Part shown: piece after piece, positions 38,043 through 48,671 of the stretch | Numbering within the stretch: position 1 is the stretch's first letter | How the letters are laid out: each line of letters starts with the position of its first letter | NCBI GenBank assembly: GCA_947589415.1 | Contig: CANQBP010000003.1 | Coordinates: 1-64,000 of the forward strand | Source: an uncultured Clostridia bacterium | GTDB lineage: Bacteria; Bacillota; Clostridia; Oscillospirales; Acutalibacteraceae | DNA: 64,000 nt | Direction: 5' to 3' | Position numbers and translations under genes: made by a program | The notes under the pieces: model-generated | The model's database searches: none | What the model was told of the DNA's origin: nothing | Seen by the model: the letters and a program-made list of their open reading frames with translations, nothing else

Positions 38043-39445
38043 TGAACGGTAATGATATTTTTATAATCGGTAAAAATCTGACTGCAAAAAAGGTTGCCGA
38101 AGTTTTGGGAGGAGAGATCCTTTGCGGTGCTCCCGAAGCGGAGATAAACAATGTACAGTTTGACAGCAGAGCTGTCTGCGAGGGTTCGCTTTTCGTCCCG
38201 ATAAAAGGAGAAAAGGTCGATGGCCATAAGTTTATTGAGGACTGTCTGCAAAAGGGAGCAAGTGCCGCTTTGAGTGAGGGTAATGTTCCCGAAAATACCT
38301 GCGGTAAGGTATGTATCAGGGTCGATAATACCCTTGATGCCCTGCAAAGGCTTGCCGCTTGGTACAGAAGTCAGTTTTCCCTGAAACTGGTCGGAGTTAC
38401 CGGAAGTGTCGGAAAAACGAGTACAAAAGAAATGATTGCCGCCGCACTTTCCGGGGGTCTTGATGTTATGAAAACTCAAGGCAATAAGAACAGCCAGATA
38501 GGTATGCCTTGTACAATGTTTGATATCAAGGAGGAAAATGATGCGGCAGTTATAGAAATGGGTATGTCCGAGTTTGGCGAAATGGACAGGCTTTGCGATA
38601 TTGCAAGACCCGATATTGCCGTTATGACTAACATAGGCAAGGCACATATTGAAAATTTGAAAACTCAAGAGAATATTATGTCCGAGAAGTTCAAAATCAC
38701 GAAACACTTTGGTAAGGATAATATTTTATTCCTTAACGGTGATGACAGGCTTTTGAAAACACTCCATAATAAACAGGTTTTCAAAACGGTTACATTCGGC
38801 TTTTCCGATGACTGCGATTATAGGGCGGAAAATATAAGGACAGAAAACCTTAATACCGTATTCACGTTATGCAGGGGCGGAAAAACTGAGGAAATAACGA
38901 TACCTGCACTCGGCGAGCATAGTGTAAGAAACGCACTTGCGGCAATAGGGGCAGCCGAAGCGTTGGGACTGGATATTCTGCAAATACAGAAAGGTCTTAT
39001 GACTTACAAAAATGCCCCGATGCGTCAGCAGATATACAGACTTAACGGGATAACGCTCATTGATGACAGTTATAATGCAAGTCCCGAAGCCATGGTCGTA
39101 TCTCTTGATGTTTTGAAAAGTATTTCTGAAGGCAGGTCAATAGCCGTGCTTGCGGATATGCTTGAGTTGGGTGACAGTGCGGAGGCAGAGCATTATTCGG
39201 TTGGAAAGGCACTTGCTCAAAAGGGTATAGACTGTCTTGTTGCTGTTGGGCCGATTTCACGAAATACCGCAAAAGGAGCAGAGGACGGCGGGTGTACAAA
39301 TGTATATGCTGCCGCAACGAATGATGAGGCATATGAAAGGCTTGCGGGGCTTATCTCAAACGGCTGTACGGTTCTCGTAAAAGGCTCAAGGGGTATGCAT
39401 ACGGAGGAAGTTGTAAAGAAACTTCTTAACGCTTACGATCGCTGA
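38042..39445 (+). CDS. murF: UDP-N-acetylmuramoyl-tripeptide--D-alanyl-D-alanine ligase
   Basis: VGVTGSVGKTSTKEMIAAAL, EMGMSEFGEMDRLCDIARPDIAVMTNIGKAHIE, IDDSYNASPEAM; overlaps the murE stop. Confidence 0.97.
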   Translation: MNGNDIFIIGKNLTAKKVAEVLGGEILCGAPEAEINNVQFDSRAVCEGSLFVPIKGEKVDGHKFIEDCLQKGASAALSEGNVPENTCGKVCIRVDNTLDALQRLAAWYRSQFSLKLVGVTGSVGKTSTKEMIAAALSGGLDVMKTQGNKNSQIGMPCTMFDIKEENDAAVIEMGMSEFGEMDRLCDIARPDIAVMTNIGKAHIENLKTQENIMSEKFKITKHFGKDNILFLNGDDRLLKTLHNKQVFKTVTFGFSDDCDYRAENIRTENLNTVFTLCRGGKTEEITIPALGEHSVRNALAAIGAAEALGLDILQIQKGLMTYKNAPMRQQIYRLNGITLIDDSYNASPEAMVVSLDVLKSISEGRSIAVLADMLELGDSAEAEHYSVGKALAQKGIDCLVAVGPISRNTAKGAEDGGCTNVYAAATNDEAYERLAGLISNGCTVLVKGSRGMHTEEVVKKLLNAYDR

Positions 39446-39463
39446 CCTGAAATAAGTTATTAA

Positions 39464-39514
39464 AAAAGAGTTGTTGACAGGCACAAAAGCCTGACAGCAA
39501 CTCTTTTTCTTTAT
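39464..39514 (+). terminator. Terminator after murF
   Basis: AAAGAGTTGTTGACAGGC...GCCTGACAGCAACTCTTTTT. Confidence 0.85.
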
Positions 39515-39649
39515 TGTTTATGTGTCATGCGAACGGTTCTCGACCGAGCGTACACAATGTTTTTGTCTGTTTTGACTAAATTTAAAATGCGGGAAGTCAG
39601 CATACCCGATAACGGACGAAAACGGTGTACGGAAAACGTCGATATCTCG

Positions 39650-40801
39650 TTAATCCTTGAAAAGATTTTTTACCTTGTCAAAGAAACTGGAACGTTTCTG
39701 ATAATTCTTACCGGTGCAGGTTTTATCAAATTGTTCAAGGATTTTTCTTTGTTCCTCCGAAAGGTTTTTCGGGACTTCAATAGTTATTTTTACATATTGA
39801 TCGCCCCTGCCCCTTGAATTGAGGTGCTGTATGCCCTTGCCCTTGAGCTTGAAAATATCGCCCGGTTGTGTTCCGGGGTGGACGGTATAGCTCGATTTTC
39901 CGTCAAGAGTCGGAACGGTCATTTCATGTCCGAGAGCTGCTTGTGCAAATGTTATAGGAATTTCGCACCATACATCGTCGCCCTTACGTTCAAAAATTTC
40001 ATGCTTTTTGACATTGACATACACATGAAGATCTCCCGACGGCCCGCCGTTATATCCGCTGTTTCCGTGACCGCCTATATTCAGTATCTGATCCTGACTT
40101 ATTCCTGCGGGAACGGTTACGGTTATTGTCTTTGAAGAACGTATCCTGCCCACACCTGAACACTTCGGGCATGGAGTTTCAATAATTTTGCCTTTTCCCT
40201 GACACTTCTCACACGTCTGCGTTGTTTGTATCTGTCCGAAAGGAGTACTTTTTCTTACCGTAACCTGACCGTTACCGTTACACTGCGGACAGGTCTTGAG
40301 GTTTGTCCCTGCCGCCGCACCTGAACCCGCACATGATTTGCAGGTTTCCACTTTTTTGTATGTAACCTCTTTTTTGCAGCCTTTGGCAGCTTCCTCAAAG
40401 CTCACTGTTACACTTGCCTCAACATCAGAACCTCTTCTTGGAGCATTTTGATTTCTCGGACTTCTTCCGCCGCCAAAACCGCCGAAAAAGCTGTTGAAGA
40501 TGTCACCGAGATCTATATCCTGACCGAACGGATTTCCTCCTCCGTATGCGGCAGAGCCGGCACCATAGTTCGGATCTACTCCCGCAAAACCGTATCTGTC
40601 ATATCTTGCACGTTTATCTCTGTCCGACAAGACTTCATATGCCTCGTTTACCTCTTTGAATTTGGCTTCCGCCTCTTTATCACCCGGATTAAGATCGGGA
40701 TGATATTTTTTTGCCTGTTTGCGGAATGCCTTTTTTATTTCATCTTCCGAAGATCCCTTCTGTACGCCGAGAACCTCGTAATAATCTCGTTTATCTGCCA
40801 T
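39650..40801 (-). CDS. dnaJ: Chaperone DnaJ
   Basis: J-domain [38 protein letters not shown]; four CxxCxGxG repeats. Confidence 0.98.
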   Translation of the reverse strand: MADKRDYYEVLGVQKGSSEDEIKKAFRKQAKKYHPDLNPGDKEAEAKFKEVNEAYEVLSDRDKRARYDRYGFAGVDPNYGAGSAAYGGGNPFGQDIDLGDIFNSFFGGFGGGRSPRNQNAPRRGSDVEASVTVSFEEAAKGCKKEVTYKKVETCKSCAGSGAAAGTNLKTCPQCNGNGQVTVRKSTPFGQIQTTQTCEKCQGKGKIIETPCPKCSGVGRIRSSKTITVTVPAGISQDQILNIGGHGNSGYNGGPSGDLHVYVNVKKHEIFERKGDDVWCEIPITFAQAALGHEMTVPTLDGKSSYTVHPGTQPGDIFKLKGKGIQHLNSRGRGDQYVKITIEVPKNLSEEQRKILEQFDKTCTGKNYQKRSSFFDKVKNLFKD

Positions 40802-41004
40802 TATACCACCCCGAATAAATAATAAAGACCATATTCACAAATTGTTTATTTGCGACCGCCAAAAGGGGCTGTCGCTTTAAACTTCGATAAGCAAAGCAGA
40901 TAACCCCTTTGTTTCACCATTCACGGTCTTGTTGCTTCCCGTTTTTGCGGGACATACTCTCCGACCGTTATGACCGAAAAATTCTTACGGTACGGATCGG
41001 ATAT

Positions 41005-42828
41005 TTAGTTATTATTATCATCAACGTCCGTGTAATCCGCATTGTACACACCGTTGTCGTTCTGCGGTGCCTGTTGAGCGGCAGCGCCTTGTGCGGCAGC
41101 ATCTTGATACAGCTTTTCCGATACGGCATACATTGATTTCTGAAGATCATCCTTTGCGGACTGAATTACATCAAGATCCGTTCCCGAAAGTGCTGTCTTA
41201 ACGGAAGCTACTTTCTTATTGAGTGTTTCCTTATCCTCATCGGAAATATGATCACCGTTTTCGCTGAGGAGTTTTTCAACCGCATATACAAGATTTTCGG
41301 CATCATTTCTCTTATCAACAGCTTCTCTGCGCTTTTTGTCCTCTGCGGCATACTGCTCGGCATCTTTTATAGCCTTATCTATATCATCTTTGTTCATGTT
41401 TGTGCTGGACGTTATTGTTATATGCTGCTCTCTGCCCGTGCCGAGATCCTTTGCTGAAACATTAACAATACCGTTTGCATCAATATCGAATGTTACCTCG
41501 ATCTGCGGAACACCTCTCATAGCGGGAGCAATTCCGTCAAGCTTGAAAAGACCGAGCTGCTTATTGTCTTTGGCAAATTCTCTTTCACCTTGAAGTACAT
41601 TTACCTCAACCTGTGTCTGATTGTCAACTGCTGTGGAGAATATCTGACTCTTCTTTGTCGGTATGGTTGTATTTCTCTCGATAATTTTTGTCATAATGCC
41701 GCCCTGTGTTTCAACACCGAGTGAAAGCGGTGTTACATCGAGGAGGAGAAGTCCCTGTACATCACCTGCAAGAACGCCTGCTTGAATAGCTGCGCCTATG
41801 GCAACACATTCATCGGGGTTTATACCTTTGAACGGCTCTTTGCCGATAAGTGATTTAACTGCCTCCTGAACTGCGGGTATTCTTGAAGAACCGCCGACCA
41901 TAAGAACCTTGTCTATCTCGTTTATGGAAATTCCCGAATCCGAAAGTGCCTGACGAACGGGGCCCATTGTTTTCTCCACGAGATCAGCGGTAAGCTCATT
42001 GAATTTTGCTCTTGTAAGAGTATAATCAAGGTGTTTCGGGCCGTTAGCATCTGCTGCGATAAAGGGAATGTTTATCTGGGCCGTGGTAATTCCGGAAAGC
42101 TCAATCTTAGCTTTTTCAGCCTCGTCTTTAAGACGCTGCATAGCTGTTTTGTCGCCCGAAAGGTCAACGCCCTCATCGTTCTTAAAGCTCTGTACCAACC
42201 AATCTATAATTTTTTGATCAAAGTCATCTCCGCCGAGGTGGTTGTTGCCTGCCGTTGCAAGAACTTCCTGTACACCGTCGCCCATTTCTATTATGGATAC
42301 ATCGAATGTACCGCCGCCGAGGTCATATACCATGATCTTCTGATCGTTTTCCTTATCCACTCCGTATGAAAGTGCGGCAGCGGTAGGCTCGTTTATGATA
42401 CGCTTAACATCAAGACCGGCTATCTTACCCGCATCTTTTGTTGCCTGACGCTGTGCATCGGTGAAGTAAGCGGGAACGGTTATAACTGCCTGTGTTACCG
42501 TTTCTCCGAGGTATGCCTCGGCATCTTTCTTGAGCTTTGTGAGAATCATAGCGGAAATTTCCTGCGGCGTATAATCCTTGCCGTTAAGGTTTACCTTGTA
42601 GGAAGAACCCATATGTCTTTTAATTGAAGCTATGGTGCTGTCGGGATTTGAAACAGCCTGACGTTTTGCAACCTGTCCGACAAGTCTTTCTCCGTTCTTG
42701 GAGAATGCTACAACTGACGGTGTTGTTCTTGCGCCTTCGGCGTTGGGGATAACAACGGGTTCGCCGCCCTCTATAACCGCAACGCATGAGTTTGTTGTAC
42801 CGAGATCGATACCTATTGTCTTTGCCAT
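41005..42828 (-). CDS. dnaK: Chaperone DnaK
   Basis: [52 protein letters not shown]. Confidence 0.99.
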   Translation of the reverse strand: MAKTIGIDLGTTNSCVAVIEGGEPVVIPNAEGARTTPSVVAFSKNGERLVGQVAKRQAVSNPDSTIASIKRHMGSSYKVNLNGKDYTPQEISAMILTKLKKDAEAYLGETVTQAVITVPAYFTDAQRQATKDAGKIAGLDVKRIINEPTAAALSYGVDKENDQKIMVYDLGGGTFDVSIIEMGDGVQEVLATAGNNHLGGDDFDQKIIDWLVQSFKNDEGVDLSGDKTAMQRLKDEAEKAKIELSGITTAQINIPFIAADANGPKHLDYTLTRAKFNELTADLVEKTMGPVRQALSDSGISINEIDKVLMVGGSSRIPAVQEAVKSLIGKEPFKGINPDECVAIGAAIQAGVLAGDVQGLLLLDVTPLSLGVETQGGIMTKIIERNTTIPTKKSQIFSTAVDNQTQVEVNVLQGEREFAKDNKQLGLFKLDGIAPAMRGVPQIEVTFDIDANGIVNVSAKDLGTGREQHITITSSTNMNKDDIDKAIKDAEQYAAEDKKRREAVDKRNDAENLVYAVEKLLSENGDHISDEDKETLNKKVASVKTALSGTDLDVIQSAKDDLQKSMYAVSEKLYQDAAAQGAAAQQAPQNDNGVYNADYTDVDDNNN

Positions 42829-42904
42829 AATTATTACCTCCGAAAAATTATTTATATTATTGTCATTCGGCTAATATGCCGATATTTCGTGTGTCAGAAT
42901 TTAT

Positions 42905-43438
42905 TTAATTTGATATTACCACCATTGCATGGCGTATTATTTTATCTCCGACCTTATAACCTTTTTGATAAACAGAGGCTATGTAATCCTCTTCAAGTTC
43001 ATCGTCGTCAACCTTTGAAACGGCATCGTGAAGCTGCGGGTCAAATTTTTCCCCTCTCTCACCGAACTGCTCGACATTCAGTTTCTTGAAAGCATTTTCA
43101 AGCTGCTTGCTTATCATGTCCAGTCCTTTCATAAATTCATCGCTTACGCCTTCCGTTGAAGTCAAAGCAAGGTTAAAGCTGTCCGCAACGGGGAGAAATG
43201 CCTCGACTGTTGTTGCAAGGGCATTATCGAATGCGGCGAGTTTTTCCTTTTCGGTTCTCTTGCGAAAATTATCATACTCGGCTGCCATTCTCAAAAACTG
43301 GTCTTTCTGCGTGTCAAACTCCTCTTTGAGCTTGTCGTATTCCTCCTTGCTCACCGTTTCGGGAGCTTCGTTTTCGGCTTCGACATTTTCCTGTTTTTCC
43401 TTATCCTGTTCAGCTTCAGCATTTTTTTTCTTGGACAA
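42905..43438 (-). CDS. grpE: Nucleotide exchange factor GrpE
   Basis: FLRMAAEYDNFRKRTEKEKL, PVADSFNLAL, YKVGDKIIRHAMVVISN. Confidence 0.96.
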   Translation of the reverse strand: MSKKKNAEAEQDKEKQENVEAENEAPETVSKEEYDKLKEEFDTQKDQFLRMAAEYDNFRKRTEKEKLAAFDNALATTVEAFLPVADSFNLALTSTEGVSDEFMKGLDMISKQLENAFKKLNVEQFGERGEKFDPQLHDAVSKVDDDELEEDYIASVYQKGYKVGDKIIRHAMVVISN

Positions 43439-43473
43439 GATACATTCTCCTTTCTTATTATACCTTTATATGC

Positions 43474-44505
43474 TTACCCGTATTCGATCAGTTCCGAAAG
43501 CATATTGCCCACAACATCGGCGGTATATTCAAGAGTCGATATTATTCTCGGATAGTCCATTCTCACCGGACCGATAAGTGCAAGAACTCCGCTGCACTCC
43601 GGAATTGGCGAGTAATGTGATACTATCACGCTCAGCCTTGACAGGGCGGGATTATTCATCTCACTTCCTATCAATACGCTTGCCTTTGAGTCAACGCTCA
43701 AAAGCAGTCTTTCCAGCTCTCTTGAGTGACTCAGCAGCTCCATGACCCTCTTTCCGTCCGCCGAGGCAAGCTCGGACATCGTGAAAAAATTTGATTGACC
43801 TCTTACGGCGGCACCTGTTTCCGCAGCGTCTTTAGCCGCATCATTAACGGCAACGAGAACGCTTGTCATAAGCATTGACATTTCACCCAGAGAGGCTGCC
43901 GTGCTTTGCATAAACGCAGGGGTAACGTCCGTTACGGAAATCCCGGAAAAGCGTTCATTCATGGTTTTTTCAAACATCTCTATAAGCTCCGGAGTCACAA
44001 CAAAGTCGCATCTGAACAGCTTTGTTTTTACCGAGCCGGTAGATGTTATGAGTACTGCCATCGCCGTACATCTGCCTGTCTGAATAAACCTGATTTTTTT
44101 AATGACCGCAGTTTCTCCGGAAGGGGAGGTCGCCACGGCCACGCAGCCGGTTATTTTCGACAGCACCGCAGCCGCACCTTCAAGCAGATGTTCGGGAACA
44201 TCGGAATGAGCATACAGTATATCATATATATGTGTCTGCTCGTATTTCGTAAGCGGAACTTTTTTCATGAGCTTGTCCACATATATTCTGTAACCCAATT
44301 CGGTAGGAATACGGCCGGACGACGTATGCGGCTGCTCAAGCAATCCGAGAGAAACAAGCTCTGCCATATCATTTCTGATAGTAGCAGAGGAAACATTAAA
44401 ATCCGGATCTCCGCACAAAGCCTTAGAGCCTACGGGTTCGCCTGTTTTTATGAATGCTTCCACGACCGCTTCAAGAATTTTCAATTTTCTTTGAGTCGGT
44501 TCCAT
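43474..44505 (-). CDS. hrcA: Heat-inducible transcription repressor HrcA
   Basis: RKLKILEAVVEAFIKTGEPVGSKAL, SSATIRNDMAELVSLGLLEQPHTSSGRIPTELGYRIYVDKLM. Confidence 0.97.
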   Translation of the reverse strand: MEPTQRKLKILEAVVEAFIKTGEPVGSKALCGDPDFNVSSATIRNDMAELVSLGLLEQPHTSSGRIPTELGYRIYVDKLMKKVPLTKYEQTHIYDILYAHSDVPEHLLEGAAAVLSKITGCVAVATSPSGETAVIKKIRFIQTGRCTAMAVLITSTGSVKTKLFRCDFVVTPELIEMFEKTMNERFSGISVTDVTPAFMQSTAASLGEMSMLMTSVLVAVNDAAKDAAETGAAVRGQSNFFTMSELASADGKRVMELLSHSRELERLLLSVDSKASVLIGSEMNNPALSRLSVIVSHYSPIPECSGVLALIGPVRMDYPRIISTLEYTADVVGNMLSELIEYG

Positions 44506-44520
44506 TCAACCACCTCTTTG

Positions 44521-44547
44521 TTAGCACTCTCAACGTTAGAGTGCTAA
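44521..44547 (-). promoter_or_regulatory. CIRCE element
   Basis: TTAGCACTC-TCAACGTTA-GAGTGCTAA, exact 9-9-9 architecture upstream of hrcA. Confidence 0.98.
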
Positions 44548-44774
44548 TATACCTATAATGTACCACTATTTTCCGCAATTGTCAATAAGCAATTTGCATG
44601 AATATATGAATTTGTTCTGTACGGGAGTAGGTATTTTACTGTTTTTACAATTGTTTGCATTAGTACTTCGTTTTATGGGACAAATTTTTATGTTATTCGA
44701 TTTATTTGTATAAAAAATGCTGACAAATCGAAAATAGTGTGATAAAATATAAAATGCCGGAAGGGAGGATAAAT

Positions 44775-44996
44775 ATGCGGATAACGGAGAAGTATATGAC
44801 CGGAGGATTGTTTTCGGCAATATGTTCGTATTCTATGGGTGAAATGATTGGAAAAGCAGGAAACGACTGTTTTCTTAAATATGATGAAAAGCCGAGAATG
44901 ACCGAGTTTGCCGTACTTAGCGAATATGAAAGAAACGAAATAGGGAAATTTATGCCCGTAAGCTGCGTAAAAAAAGGAAAATACATAAAAATCTGA
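44775..44996 (+). CDS. Small hypothetical protein
   Basis: SD AGGGAGGAT before ATG. Confidence 0.5.
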   Translation: MRITEKYMTGGLFSAICSYSMGEMIGKAGNDCFLKYDEKPRMTEFAVLSEYERNEIGKFMPVSCVKKGKYIKI

Positions 44997-45224
44997 TGAA
45001 GTCGATCGTACACCTCTGTATAATCATAATCACGGCAGCTTCAAAAAAGAAGTGCTTTAATATGTTTGGCGGAGAGTGGGAAAAGTATGCGGTTACAGAT
45101 GTTAAAATATTTATTACGGCTGAAACTGTATGTTTTGGTATCTGATTTTTAGATTTTTTTAATGTAATTCGGAAAAAGTGCTTGACAAAATCCATTTGTG
45201 CAATATATAATAAAGAAAACCCAT

Positions 45225-45485
45225 AATTGCAAAGACTTTGAAGGAAACAAGATACGGAATGTTGTGCTAAGAGAGTTGTCGGAGGGTGTAAGACAATGTC
45301 AGCGTCCGTGTGTATAGCTCATTCCTGAGTTGACTGTTCGATAATGTAGGGCAGTACGCATGACAGCGTTAAAGGTCACGATCTTGTTGGAGATCTGTAA
45401 GGGATACGTATGAATGTGTCCGAAAAAGGGTGGTACCGCGTGCATTATGCCCGCCCCTTGTCGATATGACAGGGGGCGGGTTCTG
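45225..45485 (+). promoter_or_regulatory. T-box leader upstream of leuA
   Basis: AGGGTGGTACCGCG T-box (45428-45440) followed by CCCGCCCC...GGGGCGGG hairpin before leuA. Confidence 0.93.
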
Positions 45486-45507
45486 AATTTATAAGGAGGT
45501 AATTTTT

Positions 45508-47205
45508 ATGAATGACGGATTTAAAAAATATACACCGTTTGAGCAGATAAAACTCAAGGACAGAAAATGGCCCGACAATACCATAACAAAGGCGCCTATA
45601 TGGTGTTCGGTTGATCTTAGGGACGGAAATCAAGCACTTGTTACTCCTATGAATATGGAGCAAAAATTGGAATTTTTCCATGCACTTGTCGATATGGGTT
45701 TCAAGGAGATAGAAATAGGCTTCCCGTCGGCAAGCGAAACCGAATATGACATATGCCGTGAGCTTATAGAGGGCGGTCATATTCCCGACGATGTATCAAT
45801 ACAGGTATTGGTACAGGCAAGAGAACACCTTATACGCAAAACCTTTGAGGCTGTTCGAGGGGCAAAAAATGTAATAATACACTTCTATAATTCCACTTCT
45901 ACCCTCCAGAGAAAAGTCGTTTTCAAAAAGGATATGGACGGCATTATAGATATAGCCGTTGAGGGCGCAAAGCTCATCAAGGAGCTTATTGACGACTACG
46001 ACGGGGATACTAATTTCAGACTTGAATATTCTCCGGAAAGTTTTTCGGGTACGGAGGTGGATAATTCCGTTAGAATATGCGAGGCGGTAATGGATATTTT
46101 GCAGCCGACAAAGGAAAATCCGATAATACTCAATCTTCCGAATACGGTTGAAATGTGTACTCCGAACACCTATGCTGATCAGATAGAGTATTTCATAAGA
46201 CATCTTAAAAATAGGGAAGCGGCTGTAATCAGTGTGCATCCGCACAACGATAGAGGTACCGGTGTTGCGGGGGCAGAACTCGCATTACTTGCGGGGGCGG
46301 AGAGAATTGAGGGTACTCTTTTCGGAAACGGTGAGAGAACAGGAAATCTCGATATCGTAACGGTAGGACTCAATATGTACACACAAGGGATCGACCCGCA
46401 GCTTGATTTCAGTAATTTGCCGAAATACAAAGAAATATACGAACGGTGTACAAATATGAAAATAGGTGAAAGACAGCCGTATGTCGGGGATCTGGTATTT
46501 ACGGCGTTTTCCGGCTCGCATCAGGATGCCATAAAGAAAGGGTTTGACTATGTAAAGGCTACAAACAGCGATAAGTGGGAAATTCCCTATCTCCCGATAG
46601 ACCCTGCTGACGTGGGCAGAAAATATGAAGCCATAGTCCGCTATAATTCCCAATCGGGAAAAGGCGGTGCTGCCTTTATTATGGAAACCGCATACGGTTA
46701 TGAGCTTCCGAAGGCTATGCACCCCGAATTTGGTGCATTGGTAAAAGCGGAAAGTGACCGTCTTGGCAAAGAGCTTTCACCGGCGGATCTGCTTGATGTA
46801 TTTAATAAAAACTATTTGGATATCGAGCAAAAGTTGTGGCTTGTACATCATGTCATAACCAATGTGGGAGTTGACGAGGCAACATTTAAGGGAACGATAC
46901 ACCTTGTTAAGTCCGACAGGGACGTTGATATATACGGAGAGGGCAACGGCCCGATCGATGCTTTTGTCAATGCTCTCAAATCGGTCGGAATTGACGGCTT
47001 TGAGGTATTGTCCTATAAAGAACATTCAATTTCAAGCGGTTCGGACTCAAAGGCTATATGTTATATGCAGATGAGAAAGCCGAACGGCAAGATCGTATTC
47101 GGAGTGGGAATTTCCCACGGTATATTTAAGGCATCTGCAAGAAGTTTGCTTTGTGCTATCAACCGTTCCGATTGTGAGATAAAGGTAAACGGAGAGGTAA
47201 TATAA
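45508..47205 (+). CDS. leuA: 2-isopropylmalate synthase (LeuA2-type)
   Basis: WCSVDLRDGNQALVTPM, EIEIGFPSASETEYD, SVHPHNDRGTGVAGAELALLAGAERIEGTLFGNGERTGN. Confidence 0.97.
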   Translation: MNDGFKKYTPFEQIKLKDRKWPDNTITKAPIWCSVDLRDGNQALVTPMNMEQKLEFFHALVDMGFKEIEIGFPSASETEYDICRELIEGGHIPDDVSIQVLVQAREHLIRKTFEAVRGAKNVIIHFYNSTSTLQRKVVFKKDMDGIIDIAVEGAKLIKELIDDYDGDTNFRLEYSPESFSGTEVDNSVRICEAVMDILQPTKENPIILNLPNTVEMCTPNTYADQIEYFIRHLKNREAAVISVHPHNDRGTGVAGAELALLAGAERIEGTLFGNGERTGNLDIVTVGLNMYTQGIDPQLDFSNLPKYKEIYERCTNMKIGERQPYVGDLVFTAFSGSHQDAIKKGFDYVKATNSDKWEIPYLPIDPADVGRKYEAIVRYNSQSGKGGAAFIMETAYGYELPKAMHPEFGALVKAESDRLGKELSPADLLDVFNKNYLDIEQKLWLVHHVITNVGVDEATFKGTIHLVKSDRDVDIYGEGNGPIDAFVNALKSVGIDGFEVLSYKEHSISSGSDSKAICYMQMRKPNGKIVFGVGISHGIFKASARSLLCAINRSDCEIKVNGEVI

Positions 47206-47209
47206 AAAA

Positions 47210-47294
47210 TTTCCCCCGCTTAGTGAAATGACCCCGAAAAGTCAGACAAATGCGGTAATGTCTGATAAGGGGTGCATTTCATAAAGCGGGGGAA
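47210..47294. terminator. Long compound hairpin between convergent genes
   Basis: TTCCCCCGCTT/AAGCGGGGGAA outer, TGAAATG(.)ACCCC/GGGGTGCATTTCA middle, GTCAGACA/TGTCTGAT inner. Confidence 0.85.
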
Positions 47295-47307
47295 TATTTT
47301 CGATATT

Positions 47308-47712
47308 TTATTTATCATTCTTAAACGGTTTTACCTTTATTCCGTATTCCGAGGGAAGCCATTCCTTGCTGTGAGGCAGGCATCTCCTTTCGATTTCTTC
47401 ATACAATACATATAATGTCTGTACTCCGTTTTCCAATATGTAATAGTGCCTTACATACGGTATAAGCAGTACCAAAAGAAGCACAAACAGAATGAGCAGC
47501 GCTATACTTGAGTAAAACACCAATACAAGCAAAACCGCAACCGTAACTATTGCGAAAAGGAATGTTACAAGAAGATGTATGAGTCTTTCATGCTGCCAAA
47601 ATTCAATTTCTCTGAAAAGCTCCTGTTTTAAAAGCTCGATATCTTCAATTTTTTTTCCGCTGTTTATAAGCTCATACAGACTGTCTATATAAGCCTTCAG
47701 CTTATTTCCCAT
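47308..47712 (-). CDS. Hypothetical two-TM protein
   Basis: Hydrophobic central region, charged ends. Confidence 0.65.
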   Translation of the reverse strand: MGNKLKAYIDSLYELINSGKKIEDIELLKQELFREIEFWQHERLIHLLVTFLFAIVTVAVLLVLVFYSSIALLILFVLLLVLLIPYVRHYYILENGVQTLYVLYEEIERRCLPHSKEWLPSEYGIKVKPFKNDK

Positions 47713-47730
47713 AACCGTTCACCTCGGATA

Positions 47731-48249
47731 TCAAATACTTCTTACGGGTCTTTCCATTATATATTCCTTGCATACAAATCCTTCGCCGATGTCGGTGTCT
47801 TCCGATTTTATCTTACGGAAACCGAGATGCTCATAAACATTGATTGCAAAGTTATTTTCTCTCTCTACCCTAAGACGTATTTTGTTAATATGCGAAAGAC
47901 CCAATTCGGGATTGGAAAAAATGGTATCAAGGTATCTGATTGCCCTTTTTGCCAGTCCTTGTCTGCGGTATTCAGCCTTGATGTAAAGCCTCGCAAGAAA
48001 TACATATTCATCTGTTCTAAGCATACACATATATCCCGCAAGCATTTCGTCTGCAAGCAGCATATAGTATATATACCCCTCCGAAAGCTGTTTTCTGAGG
48101 GCCTCCCTCGACTGATATTTTTTCAGCATATAGCTTATCTGTTTGGGAGAAAATATATTTTTATAGTAATTATGCCAAACATTATTAGCCGCCTGTTCAA
48201 CCTCAATTATCTGTTTTTCCGTTGCCACGGGCATAACATCAAATCTCAT
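47731..48249 (-). CDS. GNAT family N-acetyltransferase
   Basis: LYIKAEYRRQGLAKRAIRYLD, NFAINVYEHLGFRKI. Confidence 0.9.
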   Translation of the reverse strand: MRFDVMPVATEKQIIEVEQAANNVWHNYYKNIFSPKQISYMLKKYQSREALRKQLSEGYIYYMLLADEMLAGYMCMLRTDEYVFLARLYIKAEYRRQGLAKRAIRYLDTIFSNPELGLSHINKIRLRVERENNFAINVYEHLGFRKIKSEDTDIGEGFVCKEYIMERPVRSI

Positions 48250-48295
48250 ACTTCACCACTTATTTCAATATACGGAATCGAAAATATCCGTGCCG

Positions 48296-48670
48296 TTAAT
48301 TATTGTTTTTTTCTATCTTTCTCCTCTCGACCCTCGTGTCTACATGAATGTCCTCCGACACGCTGAGGTTGAGCGGAGCTTTTTTATTATAGGGATACGG
48401 CTCTGTCTTGCCGTTAAATTTATATCGGTAGAAAACATAGAATACGGCAGCTCCCGTGCCGATAACGCTTACTGCGGCAGTTACGAGTATGACCTTTGTC
48501 ATATTTTTATCCTCGTCTGACGCTGAAAGCGTGTGGTATTGTAAATTTACGTTTTCATCATCTGCCGTGTTGTTTTCCCCTGCGGCGAATGCCGTGAACG
48601 GGAATGATAGGGTCAGCACGATAACGGTCAACAGGAGAGAAATTTTTATAAATTGCCTGCAATTTTTCAT
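48296..48670 (-). CDS. Hypothetical secreted/membrane protein
   Basis: Signal-like N-terminus and one TM. Confidence 0.6.
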   Translation of the reverse strand: MKNCRQFIKISLLLTVIVLTLSFPFTAFAAGENNTADDENVNLQYHTLSASDEDKNMTKVILVTAAVSVIGTGAAVFYVFYRYKFNGKTEPYPYNKKAPLNLSVSEDIHVDTRVERRKIEKNNN

Positions 48671-48671
48671 A

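Noticed and set aside
43906-44547. 213-aa plus-strand ORF opposite hrcA
   Set aside because: Antisense to hrcA and overlaps CIRCE; no domain recognised
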